Part shown: one piece after another, positions 56,558-64,000 of the stretch
How the letters are laid out: each line of letters opens with the position of its first letter
How positions within the stretch are numbered: the stretch's first letter is position 1
From: Solidesulfovibrio fructosivorans JJ]
GTDB taxonomy: Bacteria; Desulfobacterota; Desulfovibrionia; Desulfovibrionales; Desulfovibrionaceae
Direction: 5' to 3'
Assembly: GCF_000179555.1 (NCBI RefSeq)
Contig: NZ_AECZ01000010.1
Span: 1-64,000 of the forward strand
DNA: 64,000 nucleotides
Translations under genes and position numbers: made by a program
The notes under the pieces: generated by a model
Databases searched by the model: none
What the model was told of the DNA's origin: nothing
The model's input: the letters and a program-made list of their open reading frames with translations, nothing else

Positions 56558-57664
56558 ATGCGCATCGCCATAAGCGCCCGCAGCCTGGACTACCCTTCCG
56601 GCGGCCCCAAGGAATACCTGCTCGGTCTGGTGCGGGCGCTGCTCGATCTCGGGGGAAACGAACTCATCCTCTATTATCCGCATAAAAGCCACCTGGGCAC
56701 CTTTCCCGAGGTCACGGAAACGGTGTTGCCCGTGCGAAACCGCCTGGCCTTCGACTGGCTGGCCCTGCCCTCGGCCCTGCGCGGAAGCAGGCCGGACGTG
56801 ATCTTTTTCCCGTCGTCCAACATGCCGCCGAACATCCCCTGCCCGGCGGTGACGGCCATGCTCGACCTCGGCTATTTCCACCCCACGCTGCGCATGTACA
56901 AGCGCGCCGACACCCTCTACATGCGCCGGGCCATCCGCTACAGCGCCAGACGCGCCGAAAGGCTCGTGGCCATCTCCGAGCACACGCGGGCCGACGTGCT
57001 GCGCCTGACCGAGGCCCGGCCCGAACGGGTGAGCGTCACGCCGCTGGCCTGTGATCCGGCCTTCCGCTGTCCGGCGTCGCGGGAGGCCCTCGACGCCTTT
57101 CGCCGCGAGCATGACCTTGAGCGCGATTTCATCCTCTACGCCGGCAACATTTCGCCGCGAAAAAACCTCAATACACTGCTGGCCGCCTTTGCCGTCGCCG
57201 GCGACCGCCTCCCCTGCGACCTCGCCGTCACCGGCGGCTACGCCTGGAGCGAGGACTTCGCGGCCACGGTGGCGCGCCTCGGCCTCTCCGGCCGGGTCAA
57301 GCGCCTTGGCCATGTGGCCCCGGCGGCTATGCCGCTTCTATACCAATGCGCCAGGGCGCTCGCCTTTCCCTCACTTTTCGAGGGATTCGGCCTGCCGGTG
57401 CTCGAAGCCCAGGCCAGCCGCACGCCGGTCGTCTGCGCCCGGGCCACGTCCCTGCCCGAAGTGGCCGGCGACGGGGCGCTCCTGGTCGATCCGACCGATG
57501 TCGCGGCCTGGGCCGAGGCGCTCGTGCGCATCGCCACCGACGAAACGCTTCGGGAAGCGCTCATCCGCAAAGGCTTGGCCAACGAGGCCGGCTACACCTG
57601 GGAACGCACGGCCCGTCTTACCCTCGACGCGTTGACGGCGGCGGCCGGCATCCGCCGACGATAA
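56558..57664 (+). CDS. GT4-family glycosyltransferase
   Basis: 368-residue GT-B enzyme: RIAISARSLDYPSGGPKEYLLGLV start, GNISPRKNL hinge, and EGFGLPVLEAQASRTPVVCARATSLPEVAG donor site. Close in type to the GT4 enzyme at 47216-48370. The ATG begins five bases after the preceding stop, implying co-transcription and coupling. The 3' end is followed by a perfect palindrome at 57711-57732. Confidence 0.9.
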   Translation: MRIAISARSLDYPSGGPKEYLLGLVRALLDLGGNELILYYPHKSHLGTFPEVTETVLPVRNRLAFDWLALPSALRGSRPDVIFFPSSNMPPNIPCPAVTAMLDLGYFHPTLRMYKRADTLYMRRAIRYSARRAERLVAISEHTRADVLRLTEARPERVSVTPLACDPAFRCPASREALDAFRREHDLERDFILYAGNISPRKNLNTLLAAFAVAGDRLPCDLAVTGGYAWSEDFAATVARLGLSGRVKRLGHVAPAAMPLLYQCARALAFPSLFEGFGLPVLEAQASRTPVVCARATSLPEVAGDGALLVDPTDVAAWAEALVRIATDETLREALIRKGLANEAGYTWERTARLTLDALTAAAGIRRR

Positions 57665-57710
57665 CTTCGCCTTTTTCTCTCCTTTCGAAGGACAGCGCAC
57701 CTGTATTTTT

Positions 57711-57732
57711 GCGAGATACAAACGTATCTCGC
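57711..57732. promoter_or_regulatory. Perfect 9-4-9 palindrome upstream of the CoA-disulfide reductase gene
   Basis: GCGAGATAC-AAAC-GTATCTCGC, about 172 bp upstream of the oxidoreductase start. T residues precede rather than follow it, so it is not a plus-strand terminator; an operator is more likely. Confidence 0.45.
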
Positions 57733-57903
57733 ATCCATTCCCACGATTCCCCCTTCCCTTTCCCCTGCAAATATTTATTGTTGAAAGAATGCTTGCGTCC
57801 CATTTTAGTTTACGGTATGAACTGTATCGAAATTAAGAGCGAGCGCCCCAGGCCGCGGACGCGGCCGGACTATACAAAGCGAACCCACAAGGAGCATTTC
57901 TTC

Positions 57904-59598
57904 ATGAGTACCGCACGGATCGTCGTCATCGGCGGCACCGCCGCCGGCCCCAAAGCCGCTTCCCGAGCCAAGAGACTCAACGAGGAAGCGGAAGTCACCC
58001 TGCTGCAGAAAGCCCCGGAATTGTCCATGGCCTCCTGCGGTTATCCGTACTATGTGGCCGGCGAGGTCAAGGGCCGCGACATGCTGCTCGCCACTCCCGC
58101 CGGCGTGGTGCGCGACCCCGCCTTTTTCGCCGGGGCCAAGGGCATCACGGCCAAGGTCTCGACCGAAGTCATGGCCATCGACCGCAAGGCCAAGACCGTT
58201 GCCTGGAAACGCGTGGATACCGGCGAGACGGGCCATCTGCCCTACGACAAGCTGATCGTGTGCACAGGCTCCCGGCCCAAAGTGCCGCCCCTCCCGGGAC
58301 GCGAGCTTGATGGCGTAACCACGCTGACGAGTCTCGAGGACGCCGACGGACTGCGCGCCCTGGCCGCGAGCAGCAAAGGCGGCAAGGCCGTCATCGTTGG
58401 CGGCGGGCTCATCGGCATCGAGACCTGCGAGGCCCTCATCGAGGCCGGCATGGACGTGACCGTGGTCGAAGCCCTGCCCCAGATCCTGAGCTTTCTCGAT
58501 CCCGAACTGGCGCTTCTCGTGCAAAAACACGCCACGTCCAAGGGCGCGAAGATCATCACCGGCGTGGGCATTTCCGCCATCAACGGCCAGGACGGCAAGG
58601 TTTCGGGCGTGACCCTGGCCGACGGCCGGGAACTGCCCTGCGGGCTTGTGGTCATGGCCATCGGCGTGGCCCCCAACACGGCGCTGGCCAAGGACGCCGG
58701 GCTGGCCCTCGGACCCACGGGCGGCATCGTCACCGACGAATACATGCGCACGTCCGATCCGGACATCTACGCCGCCGGCGACTGCGTGGAGATCAAAAAC
58801 CGGATCACGAACGCGCCCATGCTCGCCCCCTTCGGCGACCTGGCCAACCTGGAAGGCCGTGTGGCCGGCGAAAACGCGGTCCTTGGCGATACGGCCACCT
58901 TCCCCGGCACCATCGGCAGCGGCATTTGCAAAGTGTTCGATTTCGCCGCCGCCTCCTCGGGGCTTTCCGAGCGCAAGGCCCGGGAAGCCGGCTTCGACGT
59001 GGTCACGGCAATAAACGCCAGCCCGGACAAACCCGGGTTCATGGGCGCCAAGCCGGTGGTGTCCAAACTCATCGCCGACGCCAAGACCGGCCGCATCCTG
59101 GGCTTTGCCTGCGTGGGCCTCGGCAACGTCAACCGGCAGGCGGCGGAGATGGCCATGGCCATCCTCGGCGGCCTGACCGTGGACGACGTGGCCATGGCCG
59201 ACCTGCCTTACGCCCCGCCCTTCTCGCTGGCCATCGACCATTCCATCGCCACGGCCCACGTGCTGCAAAACAAGATGCGCGGGCTTATGCGCGGGGAACC
59301 GAGCACCGTCGTCAAATCCTGGCTCGACAACGGCAACAAGCCGTTTCTCCTTGACGTGCGCGGCCAAAAGGAATTCGACGAGATGCGCCTCGGACTCGGC
59401 GAAAAGCTGGTGCCGCTCGGTCAGCTGCGCAAGCGCCTCGGCGAGATGCCGGCGGACAAGCACGCGCCCATCGTCACCTACTGCAAGGTGTCCATGCGCG
59501 GCTACGAGACCCAGCGGGTGCTTGAGGCCAACGGTTACGACAATGTGACCGTCATGGAAGGCGGCCTTGTCGCCTGGCCGTTTCAATTGGAGAAATAA
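57904..59598 (+). CDS. CoA-disulfide reductase-like FAD oxidoreductase with C-terminal rhodanese domain
   Basis: 564-residue flavoprotein. Rossmann dinucleotide motifs are VVIGGTAAGPKAA and VIVGGGLIGIETCEALIEAG; the single redox cysteine Cys45 lies in SMASCGYPYY, the signature of CoA-disulfide reductases and NADH-dependent persulfide reductases. The rhodanese domain (about 470-560) has its active cysteine in VTYCKVS (Cys527). This fusion (NPSR-type) reduces CoA persulfides or polysulfide with NADH, fitting sulfur metabolism of a sulfate reducer. AAGGAG precedes the ATG. It is followed by a type A palindrome. Confidence 0.9.
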   Translation: MSTARIVVIGGTAAGPKAASRAKRLNEEAEVTLLQKAPELSMASCGYPYYVAGEVKGRDMLLATPAGVVRDPAFFAGAKGITAKVSTEVMAIDRKAKTVAWKRVDTGETGHLPYDKLIVCTGSRPKVPPLPGRELDGVTTLTSLEDADGLRALAASSKGGKAVIVGGGLIGIETCEALIEAGMDVTVVEALPQILSFLDPELALLVQKHATSKGAKIITGVGISAINGQDGKVSGVTLADGRELPCGLVVMAIGVAPNTALAKDAGLALGPTGGIVTDEYMRTSDPDIYAAGDCVEIKNRITNAPMLAPFGDLANLEGRVAGENAVLGDTATFPGTIGSGICKVFDFAAASSGLSERKAREAGFDVVTAINASPDKPGFMGAKPVVSKLIADAKTGRILGFACVGLGNVNRQAAEMAMAILGGLTVDDVAMADLPYAPPFSLAIDHSIATAHVLQNKMRGLMRGEPSTVVKSWLDNGNKPFLLDVRGQKEFDEMRLGLGEKLVPLGQLRKRLGEMPADKHAPIVTYCKVSMRGYETQRVLEANGYDNVTVMEGGLVAWPFQLEK

Positions 59599-59618
59599 GA
59601 AGTTATAAAAAAAGATGA

Positions 59619-59662
59619 CGCGAGAGGGGAACCCTTTTAAAAAAAGGTTGTCTCCTCTCGCG
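59619..59662. repeat. Type A intergenic palindrome (copy 6)
   Basis: Outer arms CGCGAGAGG and CCTCTCGCG with an imperfect inner stem (AACCCTTTT/AAAAAGGTT), reverse orientation (CTCTCCCTTTCCCGAATTTTATT follows). It lies 21 bp after the oxidoreductase stop and can terminate it. Confidence 0.85.
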
Positions 59663-59735
59663 CTCTCCCTTTCCCGAATTTTATTGACGGGAAGGGTGAT
59701 ATAAACGGAGTGGCGGCGGCTGCGAAGCAGACGCG

Positions 59736-60152
59736 CTATTCGCCGATGATCTTGACCAGCACCCGCTTTCTGCGCCTGCCGTCGAATTCCCCGTAAAAGA
59801 TGCGCTCCCAGGTGCCGAAATCCAGCCGACCTTCGGTAATGGCCACCACCACCTCGCGGCCCATGATCTGCCGCTTCATATGCGCATCGGCGTTGTCCTC
59901 ACCGACGTTGTGGCGATAGCCGGAGACGGGTTCGTGGGGAGCGAGCTTTTCCAGCCAGACCTCGTAGTCGTGGTGCAGGCCTGATTCGTCGTCGTTGATG
60001 AAGACCGAGGCGGTGATGTGCATGGCGTTGACCAGACACAGCCCTTCGCGCACGCCGGATTCGGCGAGGCAATCCTCGACCTCGTGAGTGATGTTGATAA
60101 ATCCCCGCCGGGAAGGGACGTTGAACCAAAGTTCCTTGCGATAGCTCTTCAT
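59736..60152 (-). CDS. YjbQ/UPF0047 family protein
   Basis: 138-residue protein of the YjbQ family, some of which show secondary thiamine-phosphate synthase activity. Family motifs are visible: [67 protein letters not shown] and the C-terminal [27 protein letters not shown]. The conserved histidines probably bind metal. The ATG at 60152 has GGAG nine bases upstream. Physiological role is not known. Confidence 0.93.
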   Translation of the reverse strand: MKSYRKELWFNVPSRRGFINITHEVEDCLAESGVREGLCLVNAMHITASVFINDDESGLHHDYEVWLEKLAPHEPVSGYRHNVGEDNADAHMKRQIMGREVVVAITEGRLDFGTWERIFYGEFDGRRRKRVLVKIIGE

Positions 60153-60257
60153 GCCGCGACTCCGAAGTTGCTCCAGCCCCCACATTTTCAAAGTCTTTAA
60201 TGTAGAGTGCGTTACGGGCAACAAGTGCCAGATAAAAAAATTGAGGAAAGGCAGAGC

Positions 60258-60300
60258 GCGAGAGGGGCTACGGCCTTTTTGAAAGGGTTTCCCCTCTCGC
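60258..60300. repeat. Type A intergenic palindrome (copy 7)
   Basis: Arms GCGAGAGGGG (60258-60267) and CCCCTCTCGC (60291-60300), with the left flank AAAAAATTGAGGAAAGGCAG as in other copies. It lies 25 bp after the decarboxylase stop. Confidence 0.85.
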
Positions 60301-60325
60301 ATCGCACATCCTTCTCCACACTCCC

Positions 60326-61972
60326 CTACTTGCTGTACAGCGTCTGGATGGATTCCCCGAGCTTTTTGGCCAGGGGCGAGGCCGCCATCTGGTCCATGAC
60401 CACCTCGATATAGGCTCCGGTGCCGCAGGTCTCGGCCTTGGCCATAACCGCTTCCAACTCGGCATTGGTCGAAGCCTTGGCGCAGTACCAGTCGGTCATG
60501 CCGAAGGCGGCGGGAAGCTGGGTGTAATTCCAGGGCGCGAGGTCGTTGTAGGAACTCTTGGGATCCTTGCAGAGCAACCGTTCGATCAGATACCCGTCGT
60601 TATTGAGGCAGAAGATAATGGGCTTCAGGTCATAGCGGCCGAATTGGCCGATGTCCTGGGCCGTCATCTGATGCGAGCCCTCGCCGGTGAAAAGGAGCGT
60701 GCGGCGCTTTGGCGCGGCCATGGCCGCGCCAAAGGCGGCCGGCGTGGCCCAGCCGATGGAACCCCACAGGGTCTGGTTGAAAAATTCCGCTCCGGTCGGC
60801 ATCTTGGCAAACCCCAGCCCCATGGAGATGGTGCCGGTTTCGGCCATGACGATGTCGCCCTCGCGCAGGAATTTCTCGAAGCGCGGATACAGGTAATCCG
60901 GGCAGATCGGATCGCTCGGCGCGCCCTTGGGCTCGCCGAGGCCGGCCGGATTTTTCACCTTCGCCGGCTTGGCCGGCAACACCTTGGCCAGGCCCTCCAA
61001 TACGTCGCGCATTTCCACATCAAGGAAGGTGGCATGGCCCACGCGCACCTCGTGCTGCATGACCGCGATCATGCGCGCGGGGTCGATCTTGGCGGTAAAG
61101 GCGCCGGTGTTGAAATCGCTCCACAGCGCGCCGATATTGAGCACACAGTCGCAGCCCTCGACGAAATCGCGCACCTCGGGGTTCATGATCCGGCCGTCGT
61201 AGAGCCCGATGTAGCCGGGCAGGGTCTCGTCCAGGGCGGTCTTGTCCATGAACATGGTGGCGAAAGGCAGTCCGGTGCGGGTCAAAAGCCCCTTGGCCAC
61301 CTGGCGCAGGCCGAGCCGGGCAATCAGGTAGCCGGCCAGGACCACAGCCGATTGCGCCGCGCCGATCATTTCGGCGATAGCGTCAATGGCCGCGGCCAAA
61401 GTCCCGGGATCGCTCTGCGGGGCTTCGGGGGCGCAGACGAGTTCCCCGGCCAGTTCCTTGTCGGCATAGTCCTGGGGCAGGGCCATGTAGACGGGCCGGT
61501 TGCGGGCCACGGCCGCTTCCAGGCAGCGTTCGATCTGGCAGGCGGCGTTTTCCGGCGTCAGGATGGCGCTTGCGGCCACCACCGGCTTGGTCATGTCGGC
61601 GTAGGCCTCGAAATTGCCGGTGCCAAGCGTGTGGTGCACGATGCGCCGGGCCTTCTGGGTGGACACGCTCGGCATGCCGACCAGATGGATGACGGGCAGA
61701 TGCTCGGTATACGAGCCGGCCACGCCGCACAGGGCCGAAAGCTCGCCCACGCCGTAGGTGGTGCACAGGGCGGAACGCCCCTTGACCCGGGCATAGCCGT
61801 CGGCGGCGTAAGCGGCATTGAGTTCGTTGCAACAGCCGATCCAACGCATGTCCGGATCGTTGTCCACGGCGTCGTTTAGGGCGAAGGAAAAATCCCCGGG
61901 CACGCCGAAGACGTCCGTCACGCCGATCTGCTTCAGGCGCGTCATCAAATGTTCCACTACAGTCGCGGTCAT
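60326..61972 (-). CDS. Thiamine-diphosphate-dependent pyruvate/indolepyruvate-type decarboxylase
   Basis: 548-residue TPP enzyme that non-oxidatively decarboxylates a 2-keto acid to an aldehyde. Alignable catalytic residues match pyruvate decarboxylase: Glu50 ([16 protein letters not shown]), His113-His114 (IVHHTLG), and the TPP/Mg motif [13 protein letters not shown]...NNDGYLIE. Substrate (pyruvate, indolepyruvate or phenylpyruvate) cannot be told from this. In a sulfate reducer it could divert pyruvate to acetaldehyde/ethanol, or aryl pyruvate to aldehydes beside IorAB. GGGAGG lies eight bases before the ATG. Confidence 0.87.
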   Translation of the reverse strand: MTATVVEHLMTRLKQIGVTDVFGVPGDFSFALNDAVDNDPDMRWIGCCNELNAAYAADGYARVKGRSALCTTYGVGELSALCGVAGSYTEHLPVIHLVGMPSVSTQKARRIVHHTLGTGNFEAYADMTKPVVAASAILTPENAACQIERCLEAAVARNRPVYMALPQDYADKELAGELVCAPEAPQSDPGTLAAAIDAIAEMIGAAQSAVVLAGYLIARLGLRQVAKGLLTRTGLPFATMFMDKTALDETLPGYIGLYDGRIMNPEVRDFVEGCDCVLNIGALWSDFNTGAFTAKIDPARMIAVMQHEVRVGHATFLDVEMRDVLEGLAKVLPAKPAKVKNPAGLGEPKGAPSDPICPDYLYPRFEKFLREGDIVMAETGTISMGLGFAKMPTGAEFFNQTLWGSIGWATPAAFGAAMAAPKRRTLLFTGEGSHQMTAQDIGQFGRYDLKPIIFCLNNDGYLIERLLCKDPKSSYNDLAPWNYTQLPAAFGMTDWYCAKASTNAELEAVMAKAETCGTGAYIEVVMDQMAASPLAKKLGESIQTLYSK

Positions 61973-62058
61973 GAGCAAACCTCCCGCTTGATTACATCGT
62001 TAACGATCAAACACGTACGCCCCCCCGAGTCAAGACGACCGGCCGGCGGAAAGGAATG

Positions 62059-64000
62059 TCAATCCAGGGCCGTGAGGCTCCGACGCAACGCGGCGGCCCA
62101 GGCCACGGCCCGGCCGAGCGCCGCGATGTCCACCGGTTTGGAGAGATAGTCGTTCATGCCGCAGGCCAGATAGCGATCCTTGTCGCCGTCCATGGCGTGG
62201 GCGGTCAGGGCGATGATGGGGATGAGCGGATCGATGCCGGGTCTCTCGCCGCAACGGATGCGGCGTGTCGCCTCTTCGCCGTTGAGCCTCGGCATCTGGA
62301 TATCCATAAGCACCACATCGTAGTTCTCGGCGGCCAGGGCGTCGAGGGCCTCGTCGCCGTCCGACACGGCGCTGGCGTCAAACCCGAGCTTGCCAAGCAT
62401 GGAAACCGTGGCCATGCGGTTTATGGCCTCGTCCTCGACCACGAGCACGCGGGCTGGCGCCGTCGTGCCCGCTTCGTCGTGCGGCGAGGCGGCTTTGGGC
62501 GCCGGCGCGGCCGTCTCCTGGCAACGGATGGTAAAGGCGAATTCCGTGCCGCCGCCCGGTTCGCTTTCCACGGTGATATGGCCGTCCAAAAGCCCCACCA
62601 AGCGTTTGACGATGCCGAGTCCCAGGCCCGTGCCGCCGTATTTGCGGGTCAATGACCCGTCGATCTGGGTGAAAGGCTCGAAGATGGCTTCAATCCGGTC
62701 TTCCGGAATGCCGATGCCGGTATCGCGCACGGCAAAAAGCAGGTGTGTCTCCTCGCCCCGGCGCGAAGCCAGGGACACGCTCAAATGCACCGTGCCGCGC
62801 GGGGTGAACTTGACGGCGTTGCCGACCACGTTGAACAGGATCTGCCGCAGCCGGGCGGCGTCGGTGGCAATGAAAGCCGGCACGTCCCCGGCCACGTCAA
62901 GAGTGGCGCACAACTCCTTTTTCTCGCACTCCAGGGAAAGCACGCCGAAAACGTCCGCAATCACGCTTCGGATGTCGCAGGCGTCCCGGCGCAGGACAAG
63001 CCGGCCGGCCTCGATCAGGCTGAAATCGAGGATATCGGCCAGCACACGAACAAGGCCGCGCCCGCAGGCAAGCGCCGTGGCCACGTGCTCCGCGTCCTCG
63101 GCCGACAGGCGGGAGGTCTCAAGCAGTTGCAGCATGCCGAGCACGCCGTTGAGCGGCGTGCGGACCTCATGGCTGATGTTGGCCAGAAATTCGCTTTTGG
63201 CCAGGCTTGCCGCCTCGGCTTCGGATTTGGCCAGACGCAGGCTATCCTCGGTGCGCTTTTGCCCGGTCACGTCGAAAAGCAGCCCGTCGAAAAGTACGCC
63301 GCCGGCCGCCGTGCGCCGGGGAGCGGCCCGGAATTGGCCCCAACGCAACGTCCCCTGTCCGTCCGTGAAGCGCGCCTGCACGTCGATGACCGCCAGACTG
63401 TCCATGGCCCGCATCTCGGCCTGGCGCAGGGCGTCAAGTCCCTCGGGCTCGATGCGGGACAAAACCGAGGAGGCATCGGCCAGGGCATCGGGCACGGTCA
63501 CGTGGAAAAGCCGCTCCACGCCCTGGCTGACGTACAGGAACCGCCGCGTCCTGTCCGCCAGGAGCTCGTACTTGTAGATCACGCCGTCGGGCAGGTTGTC
63601 CCCGAGTCCGCGCAGCATGGCGGCGCGTTCCTTGAGCGCGGTTTCGTCCTTGTTGCGCTCCGTGACGTCGCGGAAGATCTCGAGCCTGACCTGCCGCCCG
63701 CCGAAGGTGAAAAAACCGGTCCGAACCGAGGCGTTGCGCACCTCTCCAAAGTGTGTGACGAGGCGGGTTTCACGCATGACCACCCGGCGACCGTCGGCAT
63801 AGCGGATCTCGGTCGCGACCGGGGAGGCGCGGCGCGGCGGCAGACGCAGCCTGGACGGCTCACGACCGATAAGCTCCTCCCGGTCATAGCCCCATTCCGT
63901 GGCCACGGCCTGGTTGCAGTCGAGGATGCGGCCCGTTTCCTCGTCCACGAGCAAAATGACGTCCATGACCTGGTCGAAGAGCAGCCGGTACTTGCCCTCG
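62059..64000 (-). CDS. Hybrid sensor histidine kinase (5' end beyond window)
   Basis: Partial gene; about 646 codons are visible and the frame stays open to the right edge, where residues YRLLFDQVMDVILLVDEETGRILDCN start a PAS domain. A second PAS domain, then HisKA (SHEVRTPLNG with the phospho-histidine), HATPase_c (NVVGNAVKFTP, DTGIGIP, GTGLGLGI) and a C-terminal receiver domain (VLMDIQMPRLNG with the phospho-aspartate) follow. No DNA-binding output is attached, so it relays phosphate to another protein. The sensed signal is unknown and any N-terminal membrane part lies outside the window. Confidence 0.94.
   Translation of the reverse strand, partial: EGKYRLLFDQVMDVILLVDEETGRILDCNQAVATEWGYDREELIGREPSRLRLPPRRASPVATEIRYADGRRVVMRETRLVTHFGEVRNASVRTGFFTFGGRQVRLEIFRDVTERNKDETALKERAAMLRGLGDNLPDGVIYKYELLADRTRRFLYVSQGVERLFHVTVPDALADASSVLSRIEPEGLDALRQAEMRAMDSLAVIDVQARFTDGQGTLRWGQFRAAPRRTAAGGVLFDGLLFDVTGQKRTEDSLRLAKSEAEAASLAKSEFLANISHEVRTPLNGVLGMLQLLETSRLSAEDAEHVATALACGRGLVRVLADILDFSLIEAGRLVLRRDACDIRSVIADVFGVLSLECEKKELCATLDVAGDVPAFIATDAARLRQILFNVVGNAVKFTPRGTVHLSVSLASRRGEETHLLFAVRDTGIGIPEDRIEAIFEPFTQIDGSLTRKYGGTGLGLGIVKRLVGLLDGHITVESEPGGGTEFAFTIRCQETAAPAPKAASPHDEAGTTAPARVLVVEDEAINRMATVSMLGKLGFDASAVSDGDEALDALAAENYDVVLMDIQMPRLNGEEATRRIRCGERPGIDPLIPIIALTAHAMDGDKDRYLACGMNDYLSKPVDIAALGRAVAWAAALRRSLTALD

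Overview
The window is a GC-rich (roughly 65%) bacterial chromosome segment. Gene content points to the Desulfovibrionaceae, perhaps a Solidesulfovibrio-like sulfate reducer: bacteriohemerythrin, iorAB, GAK-type HprK/CofD-like proteins, CheV, a radical-SAM/DUF2344 fusion, and a family of long intergenic palindromes. The taxonomic placement is inference. I see no rRNA, tRNA, CRISPR array, prophage or insertion sequence. About 50 protein genes are supported; the last one runs off the right edge.

Layout. 1-6 kb: L,D-transpeptidase lipoprotein, hemerythrin, then a minus-strand run pstB-phoU-HprK-related kinase B-CofD-like protein (phosphate control plus half of a GAK cluster). 6-9.7 kb: a PHP-phosphoesterase/GT4 fusion and a methyltransferase. 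9.8-17.3 kb: a tightly coupled minus-strand operon uvrB-K+ channel-two glycosyltransferases-ligA. 17.4-25 kb: small conserved protein, LOG-family hydrolase, Fur-box-controlled DUF364 protein, a lower-GC C45-type Ntn hydrolase island, NhaA, DUF3096 peptide, then dus-ispH and cheV. 26-35 kb: an ASKHA-fold protein, a YfgM-like TPR protein, iorA-iorB-enhancer-binding-protein-like regulator (start/stop overlaps), a divergent ATP-type PEP carboxykinase, and a channel-like membrane protein. 35-41.8 kb: OsmC, M16 peptidase, B12/radical SAM-DUF2344 fusion, small Sm-like protein. 41.8-57.7 kb: two tandem GDP-mannose 4,6-dehydratase genes, the zinc operon znuA-znuC-znuB-zur, and an ABC-transporter-dependent glycan cluster (Wzm/Wzt-like transporter and five glycosyltransferase genes, two of them multi-domain fusions). 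57.7-64 kb: CoA-disulfide-reductase-like/rhodanese fusion, YjbQ, a pyruvate/indolepyruvate-type decarboxylase and a hybrid histidine kinase.

How the genes work together. Gmd proteins would supply GDP-4-keto-6-deoxymannose for the glycan assembled by the clustered glycosyltransferases and exported by Wzm/Wzt. The Zn operon carries its own Fur-family repressor and a perfect ATGCAAC-N3-GTTGCAT operator. IorAB oxidises aryl pyruvates to acyl-CoA, with an adjacent regulator that has lost the hallmarks of sigma-54 activation. Long palindromes of two types (seven and three copies) sit at gene ends, and in two cases supply the stop codon.

Most noteworthy: the regulator lacking GAFTGA and both conserved arginines downstream of iorAB; the GAK half-cluster beside pstB-phoU; the lower-GC C45 island with paired 21-bp inverted repeats; the palindrome family; the zinc and iron operators.
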